Positions 44,801-47,277 of a stretch of 64,000 bases of DNA are shown piece by piece. The stretch is from Bathymodiolus brooksi (lineage: Eukaryota; Mollusca; Bivalvia; Mytilida; Modiolidae). The notes below the pieces were generated by a model. That model was not told the origin of the DNA, did not search any database, and saw nothing but the letters and a program-made list of their open reading frames with translations. Position numbers and translations under genes: made by a program. Position 1 is the stretch's first letter, and every line of letters begins with the position of its first letter. Location of the stretch: the NCBI GenBank assembly GCA_963680875.1, contig OY804580.1, positions 112,347,534 to 112,411,533 on the forward strand, written 5' to 3'.

Positions 44801-44816
44801 TTGTATTACGTCTCAC
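5747..44816 (-). CDS. SGSM1: SGSM1/2-type Rab GTPase-activating protein (partial gene, 17 exons, C-terminal 878 residues)
   Basis: Seventeen exons on the minus strand join without a frame break (2637 nt including TAA at 5749-5747). Residues 1-222 correspond to the Rab-binding region of the SGSM family, with anchors [39 protein letters not shown] and [14 protein letters not shown]. Residues 223-350 are a linker, and about 352-845 are a TBC domain interrupted by a long insertion. The arginine finger lies in IDKDVQR (R675) and the glutamine finger in YVQG (Q709), so GAP activity is expected to be intact. From established knowledge, human RUTBC2/SGSM1 and RUTBC1/SGSM2 bind Rab9A and act as GAPs on other Rabs, and the C. 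elegans homologue TBC-8 works in dense-core vesicle maturation. The C-terminal exons look closer to SGSM1 than to SGSM2 (compared from memory). The N-terminal RUN exons were not found above 44816 and the promoter is not in view. Introns range from 0.6 to 12.4 kb and most carry minisatellites. Confidence 0.93.
6011..6769. mobile_element. TIR element whose arm has expanded into a 43-bp minisatellite
   Basis: The left TIR is CAGTGACACCTGTCTAAAC and the right is the inverse of CAATGAAACCTGTCTAGAC, with TA on each side (6009-6010, 6770-6771). Inside, about 15 copies of a 43-bp unit (GGTTTATACAGGATTCTGTA followed by TTAGTCACGGTTTGGTCTAG ACA) occupy 6115-6764. The unit is made of right-arm sequence. 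It lies just downstream of exon p in transcription order, in the last intron. Confidence 0.75.
6900..7138 (-). repeat. tRNA-derived SINE-like repeat, family A
   Basis: Read on the minus strand it has a head with a B-box-like gttgtgagttcgaatcccat, a conserved body (GTGGTTTTCTCCTGGCACTC CGGTTTCCTCC) and a tail ending cattaaacaccataaacc. Copies recur at 13385-13575, 24445-24640, 51325-51560, 52825-53040 and, on plus, at 43620-43880. Confidence 0.65.
7191..7358 (-). CDS. SGSM1: SGSM exon p: TBC domain; 5' half is the seed of the 105-bp array
   Basis: 168 nt; the acceptor is GTTTGTGTTACAG|AACTGG and the donor AATG|GTGAGTA. It encodes [20 protein letters not shown], then [20 protein letters not shown] and [15 protein letters not shown], matching human SGSM1 [21 protein letters not shown] and [14 protein letters not shown]. 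Fourteen tandem copies of the acceptor and first ~80 nt lie upstream at 7381-8850. Only this copy has GAG (Glu) after VW; the others have TAG. Confidence 0.95.
7276..8850 (-). repeat. 105-bp tandem array of the exon-p splice acceptor plus first exon half (15 copies including the true one)
   Basis: Each unit reads, on the minus strand, TTTGTATGTTTGTGTTACAG then AACTGGTATATGACGATG and on to CACACTTTGTTTTATTT. This is intron end, acceptor and about 80 nt of coding exon. The copy at 7276-7380 continues into the complete exon. The other 14 show TGGTAG where the true exon has TGGGAG, an in-frame stop. The three lowest copies have TAT where the inner ones have TGT, and the two highest have GTTGCAG instead of GTTACAG. 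Because 105 is divisible by three, ORFs of over 500 codons cross the array on both strands; they are artefacts. Confidence 0.95.
8994..9330 (-). repeat. tRNA-derived SINE, family B (full length)
   Basis: The minus strand begins near 9320 with GTAGTGTAATGGTTAGCATC (A-box-like), then GGGTACGAGCCTCGATC (B-box-like). A ~250-bp body follows, with a tail rich in CACTCATT/TTAAGCAACAATCACTC. A headless relative is at 30745-31005 and another fragment at 54270-54530. Confidence 0.7.
9580..9676 (-). CDS. SGSM1: SGSM exon o: TBC domain
   Basis: 97 nt; the acceptor is TGTTTTACAG|ATACTA and the donor AGAG|GTAACAA. It encodes [20 protein letters not shown] then [12 protein letters not shown], matching [20 protein letters not shown] in human. 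The 3' G joins AA of the next exon to give Glu. Confidence 0.96.
9677..10034. other. Intron sequence, nothing recognised
   Basis: This part of the intron between exons n and o is AT-rich. It holds a short duplicated phrase (aaacaaagtaac.tagtgttaaaat) near 9685-9740 and nothing else of note. Confidence 0.5.
10035..10844. repeat. 41-bp tandem array (about 20 copies) with internal palindrome and CCAATCAG motif
   Basis: The unit is approximately GTCCAATCAGAACACTGTAT then TAATGATACAGTGTGAGTTT T. Within it ACACTGTAT-taatg-ATACAGTGT is a perfect 9-bp-arm hairpin, and CCAATCAG is a textbook CCAAT-box core. Copies vary by single bases and one is truncated near 10540. Related single copies with the same palindrome are at 19130-19190 and 24290-24350, suggesting the array grew from a dispersed foldback element. 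Confidence 0.9.
10987..11096 (-). CDS. SGSM1: SGSM exon n: TBC domain
   Basis: 110 nt; the acceptor is TTTTTTTAG|AGGCTA and the donor ACAG|GTAAAGG. It encodes [20 protein letters not shown] then [16 protein letters not shown], almost identical to human SGSM1/2. Confidence 0.96.
11097..12104. other. Intron between exons m and n with SINE-like and dispersed repeat fragments
   Basis: About 11715-11830 is a decayed SINE family A fragment (AATATTTCAGTTAGGTCGTA, GAGGAAACCAGAGTACCAGA). About 11912-12100 is a copy of a dispersed repeat (GGATCCCATTAACAAATTTA, CATGTCCCAAGCCAGAACCT) also found at 14440-14645 and at the end of the 89-bp array. The remainder is unremarkable. Confidence 0.5.
12105..12187 (-). 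CDS. SGSM1: SGSM exon m: TBC glutamine-finger segment
   Basis: 83 nt; the acceptor is TACATTTCAG|CTATGT and the donor GATG|GTAAGAC. It encodes [20 protein letters not shown] then LLVIFDD. The YxQ motif (YVQ, Gln 709) is the second catalytic finger. The match to vertebrate family members is nearly complete ([19 protein letters not shown] in SGSM2). Confidence 0.96.
12416..12785. repeat. ~140-bp tandem dispersed repeat (2.5 copies)
   Basis: The phrase GACCTTGAAAATCAATAGGG recurs near 12467, 12604 and 12749, each followed by AAGTATGTACCAAGTTTGGT in the complete copies. It is preceded by a head GGGCAACGCAAAGCGTGATG. It resembles the 157-bp repeat at 4484-5110 in style (gtgaccttgacctttgacc) but differs in sequence. 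Confidence 0.7.
12959..13083 (-). CDS. SGSM1: SGSM exon l: TBC arginine-finger segment
   Basis: 125 nt; the acceptor is ATATTTCAG|CCTGCC and the donor GCAC|GTAAGTA. It encodes [20 protein letters not shown], then [20 protein letters not shown]. The IxxDxxR motif of TBC GAPs is IDKDVQR, whose final Arg (residue 675) is the predicted catalytic finger. Confidence 0.96.
13230..13385. repeat. 38-bp tandem repeat, four copies
   Basis: The unit is TGAATTATCATCATTGTATG TTAGGGCTAGGGTCATGG, nearly perfect and repeated four times in the intron between exons k and l. It is immediately followed by a SINE family A copy. Confidence 0.9.
13386..13576 (-). repeat. SINE-like repeat, family A (partial)
   Basis: Contains AACAATATTTCAGTTATATC, GGAGTACCCAGAGAAAACCC and CAAGTCACTTTATCACATA, the family A body. 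The tRNA-like head is decayed. Confidence 0.6.
13693..13856. mobile_element. Foldback element
   Basis: The left arm ATGGAAGCCATAGTTTGTAT plus TTAACATGGGTA is mirrored by TACCCATGTTAACACTAGAT and ACAAACTATGGCTTCCAT. The spacer is about 60 bp. No coding content. Confidence 0.7.
13889..13975. repeat. ~43-bp direct duplication
   Basis: TCTAGAAACCCTCCAAGGGA followed by GATAACCTCTCCTATTT occurs twice in succession. It contains the cyclic phrase 'aagggagataac' also seen at 178-428. Confidence 0.75.
14045..14124 (-). CDS. SGSM1: SGSM exon k: end of TBC insertion
   Basis: 80 nt; the acceptor is CATTTTGTAG|ATCACA and the donor TATTCT|GTGAGTT. It encodes [20 protein letters not shown] then SHGGVYS. 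The closing SxGVY resembles SSSGVTY just before the catalytic segment of human SGSM1. The frame joins exon j (Asp codon split G|AT) and exon l. Confidence 0.88.
14440..14645. repeat. Dispersed repeat fragment, same family as the 89-bp array
   Basis: Reads GGTTGGGGTCCTATTAACCG, CTGTCCCAAGCCAAGATTTG, then GAGGTGAGATGTAATTGTTC and TTGTTGACCATCATTGTTTA AACTTTC. The complement of the last two phrases is the core of the 89-bp unit at 45070-47120. Confidence 0.6.
15080..15187. mobile_element. Short MITE-like element, CAGTCAAGCCTG end
   Basis: The left end CAGTCAAGCCTGCCTTCAAG follows TA. The right end has a weak inverse (CAATAAAACCTG). It ends only 17 bp before the donor end of exon j. The TA on the right is not preserved, so the right boundary is uncertain. 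Confidence 0.4.
15204..15975 (-). CDS. SGSM1: SGSM exon j: TBC first segment plus long acidic insertion
   Basis: 772 nt, the largest exon (residues 372-628). It opens with [20 protein letters not shown], then [20 protein letters not shown], matching the SGSM1 segment [19 protein letters not shown]. It continues with [20 protein letters not shown] (family RDSTISN), a long Ser-rich region and a strongly acidic run at about residues 579-609. The acceptor is TTATTTGTAG|GTATGG and the donor TCATCAG|GTTGGT. The insertion between the first TBC helix and the catalytic IxxDxxR segment is a known feature of this family; its sequence is not conserved with human. Confidence 0.95.
16315..16491. mobile_element. 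177-bp MITE, TA-flanked
   Basis: The TIRs are CAGTCAAACCTGTCTAAACC and its inverse (GGTTTAGACAGGTTTCACTG), with TA at 16313-16314 and 16492-16493. Length and TIR agree with the element at 722-898. A sub-terminal GAACCC / GGGTTC also pairs. Confidence 0.75.
16699..17820. mobile_element. Hairpin-ended element with ~150-bp tandem core (about 7 copies)
   Basis: The 5' end is AGAGGCTCAGTGGGCTGAGC CTGTGTCGCTCACCTT (a stem-loop, then a terminal inverted segment). The 3' end is GCTCACATTGCCTTTGGCAA GGTGAGCTAA, a near-perfect hairpin. The core unit contains GAACAAGAATTGCCTGTGGC-like sequence, CCATGTTTGTTAATGG and AGGACCTTCCATAGATGCTT. The architecture resembles bivalve 'pearl/CvA'-type elements, whose placement with Helitron-like non-autonomous elements is from memory. 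Short ORFs across the core are repeat artefacts. Confidence 0.75.
17964..18032 (-). CDS. SGSM1: SGSM exon i: start of TBC domain, GC donor
   Basis: 69 nt, exactly 23 codons: [20 protein letters not shown] then RNQ. It matches the family sequence ELLRLIYYGGIQPEIRKAVW. The acceptor is TTTTGTAG|GTTAAA. The donor reads AACCAG|GCAAGT, a GC donor with otherwise perfect consensus, and the next exon begins exactly with [14 protein letters not shown] fragment lies just upstream at 18103-18279. Confidence 0.93.
18103..18279 (+). pseudogene. C-terminal fragment of a LINE reverse transcriptase
   Basis: Fifty-eight in-frame codons followed by TAA encode [20 protein letters not shown], then [20 protein letters not shown] and [18 protein letters not shown]. 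The pattern LRWT.QGKRK.GRP..TWQR..E.E, TW, NR..WR..V is the typical C-terminus of non-LTR retrotransposon polymerases in molluscs and other invertebrates. 5' truncation is usual for LINE copies. It lies antisense in the intron between exons h and i. Confidence 0.8.
18327..18496. mobile_element. Short TIR element (AGTCTAGTCTACTTATAATG)
   Basis: The left end AGTCTAGTCTACTTATAATG is mirrored by a right end CAGTATAAGTGGACTAGATT. The same left terminus occurs at 52766-52790, where it begins a larger block. Confidence 0.6.
18910..19055 (-). CDS. SGSM1: SGSM exon h: approach to the TBC domain
   Basis: 146 nt; the acceptor is TTTATTTCAG|GGTTAG and the donor GGCACT|GTAAGC. It encodes [20 protein letters not shown], then [20 protein letters not shown] and SELQEDGT. 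This corresponds to LAYCRHLSTVRTHLSALVHH of human SGSM1. Confidence 0.93.
19056..20132. other. Intron g-h with a foldback repeat
   Basis: At about 19100-19225 an inverted repeat has ends CATAAAACTTTTGAGCAATT and AGCTTGTGCTCTAATTT, with a central TACTGTATTCAATACAGTGT and GATTGGCTGATTG. It is a relative of 24249-24385 and of the 41-bp array. The rest (19231-20132) is AT-rich with nothing recognised. Confidence 0.5.
20133..20197 (-). CDS. SGSM1: SGSM exon g
   Basis: 65 nt; the acceptor is ATATTTTTAG|AGCAAC and the donor GGAT|GTAAGTT. It encodes [20 protein letters not shown] then G, matching [19 protein letters not shown] of the family. The final T joins GG of the next exon to make the conserved Trp. 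Confidence 0.93.
20345..20640. repeat. Dispersed repeat fragment
   Basis: Contains GAATGTGTCCACAGGACACG, TGGCCAAGTCTGAAATCGTA and the end phrase TTATTGAGCAGAAACCAAAT GCAGGATGGAG. The last phrase is analogous to the TTATCGTGCGGAAACGA ends of the 157-bp repeat. The 70-codon ORF inside it is not thought to be a gene. Confidence 0.5.
20835..21000 (-). CDS. SGSM1: SGSM exon f: variable linker
   Basis: 166 nt; the acceptor is TTAATTTCAG|CTCC and the donor CACAG|GTACAAA. It encodes [20 protein letters not shown] followed by a Ser/Gln-rich stretch ending TCLKTGANH. There is little recognisable conservation, as expected for this linker. The assignment rests on splice signals, frame continuity on both sides, and codon content. 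Confidence 0.85.
21098..21482. mobile_element. Foldback element, ~40-bp arms
   Basis: The left arm TACCACGAGCCTGAGGTAGT ATTGAATATTCATGAATAAA is mirrored at 21438-21482 (TTTATTCATAAATATTCAAT ACTACCCTATGCTCATGGTA). The spacer is non-coding. Confidence 0.65.
21917..24165. repeat. 33-bp tandem array (about 68 copies)
   Basis: The unit is ATTGATTGTATTTTAGAAAT AAGGTCAGGTCAT, very homogeneous, with recurrent single-base variants (AAGTCA, AAGATCA, ATATTGGTT, CATGTTGATT). Variant blocks recur in order near 22510-22760 and 23060-23330, so the array has higher-order duplication. It lies in the intron between exons e and f. Repeated ORFs ([11 protein letters not shown]) arise because 33 is divisible by three. 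Confidence 0.95.
24249..24385. mobile_element. Foldback MITE related to the 41-bp array
   Basis: The ends are CATAAAACTTTTGAGTAAG and CTCGAATGTTTTATGAC. The inner part is ACCCAATCAGAATAAAGTAT opposite GATACAGTGATCTGATTGGC. This gives an outer TIR and an inner palindrome, both shared with 19100-19225. Confidence 0.6.
24445..24640 (-). repeat. SINE-like repeat, family A
   Basis: Contains ATGGTGTTTAATGCCACTTT, GGAAATCGAAGTACCCGGAG AAAACCACC and CTTGTATCAAGTACACCTCG CCATGAACAGGGTTC. It ends about 30 bp before the donor end of exon e. Confidence 0.65.
24669..24833 (-). CDS. SGSM1: SGSM exon e: end of Rab-binding region and Ser/Thr/Gly linker
   Basis: 165 nt; the acceptor is TTTCTACAG|GAAAAG and the donor ATAC|GTAAGAG. 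It encodes [14 protein letters not shown], a low-complexity Gly/Ser/Thr run, then [14 protein letters not shown], matching human KVFPKLRKRS and [16 protein letters not shown] tRNA-type SINE ends about 30 nt downstream of the donor. Confidence 0.93.
24963..24985. repeat. (TA)n microsatellite
   Basis: About ten TA dinucleotides directly abut the left end of the Tigger-like element, consistent with insertion into a TA tract. Confidence 0.85.
24987..25858 (+). mobile_element. Tigger/pogo-like element, internally deleted, 872 bp
   Basis: It begins CAGTCAAACCTGCCCTAACG and ends with the inverse of CAGTCAAACTTGATTTAACC, flanked by TA at 24985-24986 and 25859-25860. Sub-terminal segments also pair (GGTCACCTTCCTTATCCAGC and GGTCACCTCTTTTAAGCAGC as direct partners, AGCCACTTT on both sides). 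It holds one ORF at 25344-25562. An autonomous relative would be about 2.5 kb; most of the transposase, including any DDE catalytic core, is missing. Confidence 0.8.
25344..25562 (+). CDS. 72-aa ORF: N-terminal helix-turn-helix fragment joined to transposase C-terminal tail
   Basis: The first ~33 residues ([30 protein letters not shown]) match the CENP-B/psq helix-turn-helix at the start of Tigger-type transposases. The last part (ELLEMM, then [13 protein letters not shown]) matches their C-terminal tail. QTTISDFY (residues 61-68) fits the PCNA-interacting pattern Q-x-x-hydrophobic-x-x-F-Y; PCNA binding by the pogo transposase tail is established. A deletion appears to have joined the two ends in frame near residues 31-45, removing the catalytic domain and probably the second half of the DNA-binding region. 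ATG at 25344 follows an A-rich AAA context. Whether it is expressed is unknown; it is antisense to the SGSM transcript. Confidence 0.65.
   Translation: MSRKVLTLEQRLEVVKHLENGKNLREIAQIMVIKMGRISLLNKVMDMDDELLEMMTVETKQTTISDFYKPVQ
25863..26361. other. AT-rich intron, nothing recognised
   Basis: Part of the intron between exons d and e with poly-A and poly-T runs. No repeat or coding signal was found. Confidence 0.5.
26362..26526 (-). CDS. SGSM1: SGSM exon d: conserved core of the Rab-binding region
   Basis: 165 nt, one base carried in and one out. The acceptor is TTTTGTAG|CTGATT and the donor AAAG|GTAGAA. It encodes [36 protein letters not shown] and [17 protein letters not shown], the most conserved stretch of the family outside the TBC domain and nearly identical to human SGSM1. 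Confidence 0.95.
26862..29143. repeat. 24-bp tandem array (about 95 copies) with nested higher-order structure
   Basis: The basic unit is CATATAAGTACATTTACAGT GTAT. Marker variants (agtacttttac, aaatacatttag with a 5-bp loss, tacacacattt, acattttcag, aattacattt) recur in the same order with an offset of 960 bp (26994 vs 27954). Sub-blocks recur at offsets of about 264 and 288 bp. A 724-codon plus-strand ORF and long minus-strand ORFs are by-products of the 24-bp period. It lies in the intron between exons c and d. Confidence 0.95.
29384..29451 (-). CDS. SGSM1: SGSM exon c
   Basis: 68 nt; the acceptor is CTACTTTCAG|TTTGTAC and the donor CAAC|GTAAGTT. It encodes [20 protein letters not shown] and QQ, matching VYWDYAMTIRLEEIVYLHCH of human SGSM1. 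It lies just upstream of the 24-bp array and is separated from exon b by a 12.4-kb intron holding the 51-bp array and several transposons. Confidence 0.92.
29556..29905. repeat. 97-bp tandem repeat, about 3.6 copies
   Basis: The unit contains TTATCTGCATGTCGGTATGT, AACATTGGGATGAATCAACA and CAGCCATTCATGTGTCGTAC. Copies start at about 29556, 29653, 29750 and 29847 and are nearly identical. Confidence 0.9.
29906..30744. other. AT-rich intron, nothing recognised
   Basis: Short ORFs here lack any recognisable motif. No repeats were identified. Confidence 0.5.
30745..31005 (-). repeat. tRNA-derived SINE, family B, head missing
   Basis: Shares GTTGTTTAACATCAAGTGAG CAATTTTTCAGCTAT, AATGAGATGATGATG and CTTTGGTTTGGCAAATAG with 8994-9330 but stops before the tRNA-like A and B boxes. 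Confidence 0.6.
31650..32002. mobile_element. Foldback element with telomere-like centre
   Basis: The ends GACTCAGATCAACGTCC and GGACTCCAATTTGAGTCCAG ATGCTGATCTGGGTC are roughly inverse. Inner blocks (CTCAAATCGACGTCCAATGA versus ATGCCGATTTGAGAAG) also pair. Near the middle is CACCCTAACCCTAACCAAT, two to three copies of the telomeric hexamer. Confidence 0.5.
32597..33081. mobile_element. TIR element with array expanded from its arm
   Basis: The left end is CAGTAGCCCCC...CTCTTATAAGGCC and the right end GGTCTAATAAGAGGGGGGCT ACTG, with TA at 32595-32596 and 33082-33083. From about 32730 to 33080 an imperfect ~40-bp unit (CTTTGTTGGGATTGGTCTTA TAAGAGGGG) repeats about nine times. This unit is the right-arm sequence, the same design as 6011-6769. 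A related copy may be 44334-44573. Confidence 0.7.
33085..33330. repeat. SINE-like and dispersed repeat fragments
   Basis: Contains TTGTGGCGACCAGTTTTAAT and a decayed family A body. Then come GATTGCTCACTTTGTTTATA TTGGCAG and TGTCCATCACTGCTTAAACT TTC, a relative of the 89-bp unit. Confidence 0.45.
33417..36175. repeat. 51-bp tandem array (about 54 copies)
   Basis: The plus-strand unit is ACATTGGATACAAGACACAG AATGAAGACAAGCAAAACAA AAACACAGGTA. Variants cluster by position: AAATAAAAACAAAGG and A-run-length variants below 34600, AAACAAAAACACAGGT above. All three minus-strand frames are open for 2.4-2.9 kb (960, 945 and 804 codons), giving Cys/Phe/Leu-rich repeats. No start context, splice support or family is recognisable. 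It lies in the large intron between exons b and c. Confidence 0.95.
36176..37305. other. Intron sequence, nothing recognised
   Basis: AT-rich, with no clear coding segment or repeat structure. Confidence 0.5.
37306..37471. mobile_element. Near-perfect palindromic MITE, 166 bp
   Basis: The left arm AAATGGGTGTTTTCATAATG GACCGGTTATATGTCC and the inner GGTTGTATTGGCCC are mirrored around CGAGGCAACGCCGAGG. Flanks share TTAATA-like sequence. The related pieces GCCATAATGGACCGG / CCGGTCCATTATGGC recur at 37843-37905. It could extrude as a cruciform. Confidence 0.8.
37590..37835. repeat. Low-complexity (GAAATTTTT)n-like tract
   Basis: About 245 bp of irregular TTTTGAAATTTTTGAA phrases with almost no C. 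Confidence 0.8.
38492..40410. mobile_element. Hairpin-ended element with dimeric ~332-bp tandem core
   Basis: The 5' end is AGAGGCTCTCAAGAGCCTGT ATCGTTCACCTGG. The 3' end is the hairpin GTTCACCTGGACC-TTT-GGTCCAGGTGAAC followed by TAA. Two ~165-bp sub-units alternate, one with GCCGCCATTTTGAATTTCAT and one with GGCCATCTTGGATTTCCGAT. The anchor TTGAAACATTTT recurs about every 332 bp (near 38846, 39178, 39511, 39841). It belongs to the same class as 16699-17820 but is a different family. ORFs of 140-155 codons on the minus strand are artefacts of the core. Confidence 0.8.
40411..41337. other. AT-rich intron, nothing recognised
   Basis: Contains a short direct repeat CATTACCTTAACCTAC near 41248-41282 and poly-T runs. 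No coding content was identified. Confidence 0.5.
41338..41809 (-). mobile_element. hAT-like element remnant with 8-bp target duplication
   Basis: The ends are CAGTGCCAGATTT at the left and the inverse of CAGGGTCAGATTT at the right. AGCCTCAT precedes the left end and AGCCTAAT follows the right end, a 7/8 match expected of a hAT target duplication. Sub-terminal inverse segments include GCCTAGGGCC near both ends. Internal coding remnant: see 41522-41734. Confidence 0.7.
41522..41734 (-). pseudogene. 70-codon open remnant inside the hAT-like element
   Basis: The frame between TGA and TAG encodes [60 protein letters not shown] and [10 protein letters not shown]. The composition is protein-like (charged helices) and there is no internal stop, but no ATG near its start. 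I do not recognise the family. It is most simply a decayed transposon-encoded exon. Confidence 0.45.
41895..42025 (-). CDS. SGSM1: SGSM exon b; 5' half is the seed of the 121-bp array
   Basis: 131 nt, phase 0 in, two bases out (AG, completed to Ser by the next exon). It encodes [19 protein letters not shown], then [20 protein letters not shown]. The acceptor is CTATTTTTAG|AAAGAG and the donor AG|GTGAGTT. The sequence from the acceptor to about codon 18 is repeated upstream in a tandem array, so four more near-identical acceptors lie at 42146, 42267, 42387 and 42508. Only this copy continues into the rest of the exon and a donor. Confidence 0.92.
41970..42580 (-). repeat. 121-bp tandem array of the exon-b splice acceptor plus first exon half (five copies)
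   Basis: On the minus strand each unit gives intron end (CTATTTTTAG or CTATTTGTAG), then AAAGAGGATGTGGAGTCTTT AGCTGG on to CACCAGTCTGCTGG. It then passes into a G-rich run (GGGTGGGGGAGGGAGGGGA) and TGATGTCAATCATTG-type intron sequence. Exon starts are at 42025 (true), 42146, 42267, 42387 and 42508. Unit length is 121 (one copy 120), so using any single decoy would shift the frame. Confidence 0.93.
42600..43619. other. Intron sequence, nothing recognised
   Basis: AT-rich, with a GGAAAATATCAAATTTATTT region and TGACGTCA near 42865. No coding signal or repeat family was recognised. Confidence 0.5.
43620..43880 (+). repeat. tRNA-derived SINE, family A, plus orientation, near full length
   Basis: The head contains ATCAGTGCCTATCATCACTA AAGTTGTGAGTTTGAACCCC (B-box-like), the body TCAGTGACTTGCGACAGGTC and GTTTTCTCCGGGTACACTCC, and the tail GTGGCATTAAACACCATAGA CCAACCAACC. 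It is the best copy for defining the family. Confidence 0.7.
44005..44220. repeat. SINE family B fragments and (TTGA)n microsatellite
   Basis: AGTATTTCAGCTACATCCAT and a later CGTATTTCAGCTGAAT resemble the family B tail region. About seven TTGA repeats lie at 44143-44169. Confidence 0.55.
44334..44573. mobile_element. TIR element related to 32597-33081
   Basis: CAGTAGTCTTCCCCTTAGCC at the left and GGCCTTGTAAGAGTGTACTA CTG at the right. Three short repeats of GCCACTCCCATTTAAGGCCA lie inside, so the arm has begun to repeat here too. It ends about 105 bp from the donor end of exon a. Confidence 0.5.
44679..44816 (-). CDS. SGSM1: SGSM exon a (first visible): start of Rab-binding region
   Basis: 138 nt, phase 0 to phase 0, residues 1-46. 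The acceptor is a long T-run followed by TAG and the donor is CCA|GTAAGTT. It encodes a Ser-rich start followed by [20 protein letters not shown] and GKNNVYVQP, which closely match human SGSM1 ([27 protein letters not shown]). Being phase 0 upstream, it must join an earlier exon that was not found in the window. Confidence 0.93.
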
Positions 44817-45069
44817 CTAAAAAAAAAAATTGAGCTTTATATTATAGCTTAATAAAAAACAGAAAAAACAATAAGTCTCCAAACTTTGTTCGTGAGGCTT
44901 AATAATGATAATAATATTACATACATTGTCAGTGATAACTCGGAGCAAATTGCTGATTACTTAATATACACAGCTGAATTAAGGTATTAAGGAATTTAAA
45001 ATAAACAACACATTTAAATTAGAAAAACAAATGAATTTTACACATTTATGTTTTATTTCTAATGTAAAT

Positions 45070-47120
45070 GTATACATTTTTATGAAAAGAAAGTTTAAAC
45101 AGTGATGGTCATCATTTCTACCAACAAAAGGAACAATCACCCCTCATCTTAGCTGATCTCAAACATTTTTATGAAAAGAAAGCTTAAACAGTGATGGTCA
45201 TCATTTCTACCAACAAAATGAACAATCACCCCTCATCTTAGCTGATCTCACACATTTTTATGATAAGAAAGCTTAAACAGTGATGGTCATCATTTCTACC
45301 AACAAAATGAACAATCACCCCTCATCTTAGCTGATCTCACACATTTTTATGATAAGAAAGCTTAAACAGTGATGGTCATCATTTCTACCAACAAAATGAA
45401 CAATCACCCCTCATCTTAGCTGATCTCACACATTTTTATGATAAGAAAGCTTAAACAGTGATGGTCATCATTTCTACCAACAAAATGAACAATCACCCCT
45501 CATCTTAGCTGACCTCACACATTTTTATGATAAGAAAGCTTAAACAGTGATGGTCATCATTTCTACCAACAAAATGAACAATCACCCCTCATCTTAGCTG
45601 ATCTCACACATTTTTATGATAAGAAAGCTTAAACAGTGATGGTCATCATTTCTACCAACAAAATGAACAATCACCCCTCATCTTAGCTGACCTCACACAT
45701 TTTTATGATAAGAAAGCTTAAACAGTGATGGTCATCATTTCTACCAACAAAATGAACAATCACCCCTCATCTTAGCTGATCTCACACATTTTTATGATAA
45801 GAAAGCTTAAACAGTGATGGTCATCATTTCTACCAACAAAATGAACAATCACCCCTCATCTTAGCTGATCTCACACATTTTTATGATAAGAAAGCTTAAA
45901 CAGTGATGGTCATCATTTCTACCAACAAAATGAACAATCACCCCTCATCTTAGCTGATCTCACACATTTTTATGATAAGAAAGCTTAAACAGTGATGGTC
46001 ATCATTTCTACCAACAAAATGAACAATCACCCCTCATCTTAGCTGACCTCACACATTTTTATGATAAGAAAGCTTAAACAGTGATGGTCATCATTTCTAC
46101 CAACAAAATGAACAATCACCCCTCATCTTAGCTGACCTCACACATTTTTATGATAAGAAAGCTTAAACAGTGATGGTCATCATTTCTACCAACAAAATGA
46201 ACAATCACCCCTCATCTTAGCTGACCTCACACATTTTTATGATAAGAAAGCTTAAACAGTGATGGTCATCATTTCTACCAACAAAATGAACAATCACCCC
46301 TCATCTTAGCTGACCTCACACATTTTTATGATAAGAAAGTTTAAACAGTGATGGTCATCATTTCTACCAACAAAATAAACAATCACCCCTCATCTTAGCT
46401 GACCTCACACATTTTTATGGTAAGAAAGTTTAAACAGTGATGGTCATCATTTCTACCAACAAAATGAACAATCACCCCTCATCTTAGCTGACCTCACACA
46501 TTTTTATGATAAGAAAGCTTAAACAGTGATGGTCATCATTTCTACCAACAAAATGAACAATCACCCCTCATCTTAGCTGACCTCACACATTTTTATGATA
46601 AGAAAGCTTAAACAGTGATGGTCATCATTTCTACCAACAAAATGAACAATCACCCCTCATCTTAGCTGACCTCACACATTTTTATGATAAGAAAGCTTAA
46701 ACAGTGATGGTCATCATTTCTACCAACAAAATGAACAATCACCCCTCATCTTAGCTGACCTCACACATTTTTATGATAAGAAAGCTTAAACAGTGATGGT
46801 CATCATTTCTACCAACAAAATGAACAATCACCCCTCATCTTAGCTGATCTCACACATTTTTATGATAAGAAAGCTTAAACAGTGATGGTCATCATTTCTA
46901 CCAACAAAATGAACAATCACCCCTCATCTTAGCTGATCTCACACATTTTTATGATAAGAAAGCTTAAACAGTGATGGTCATCATTTCTACCAACAAAATG
47001 AACAATCACCCCTCATCTTAGCTGACCTCACACATTTTTATGATAAGAAAGCTTAAACAGTGATGGTCATCATTTCTACCAACGAAATGAACAATCACCC
47101 CTCATCTTAACTGATCTCAC
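45070..47120. repeat. 89-bp tandem array (about 23 copies)
   Basis: The unit is CACACATTTTTATGATAAGA AAGCTTAAACAGTGATGGTC ATCATTTCTACCAACAAAAT GAACAATCACCCCTCATCTT AGCTGACCT. Copies alternate between GATCTC and GACCTC at one site. After the last copy, dispersed-repeat sequence (GGACAGGTACCAAAAAGTGG, TTAATGGGATCCCAACC) continues to 47230, so the array grew inside a dispersed element also seen at 11912 and 14440. Confidence 0.95.
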
Positions 47121-47277
47121 ACAAAAAAGACCATAACATATGACATAGGATGTTGGGAATCCAAGTCCTGGCTTGGGACAGGTACCAAAAAGTGGCAGGG
47201 TTAAACTGGTTAATGGGATCCCAACCATCCCCTTTTGATATAGATTTAAAAAATCCACAGGTTTTTTACTAATATTC

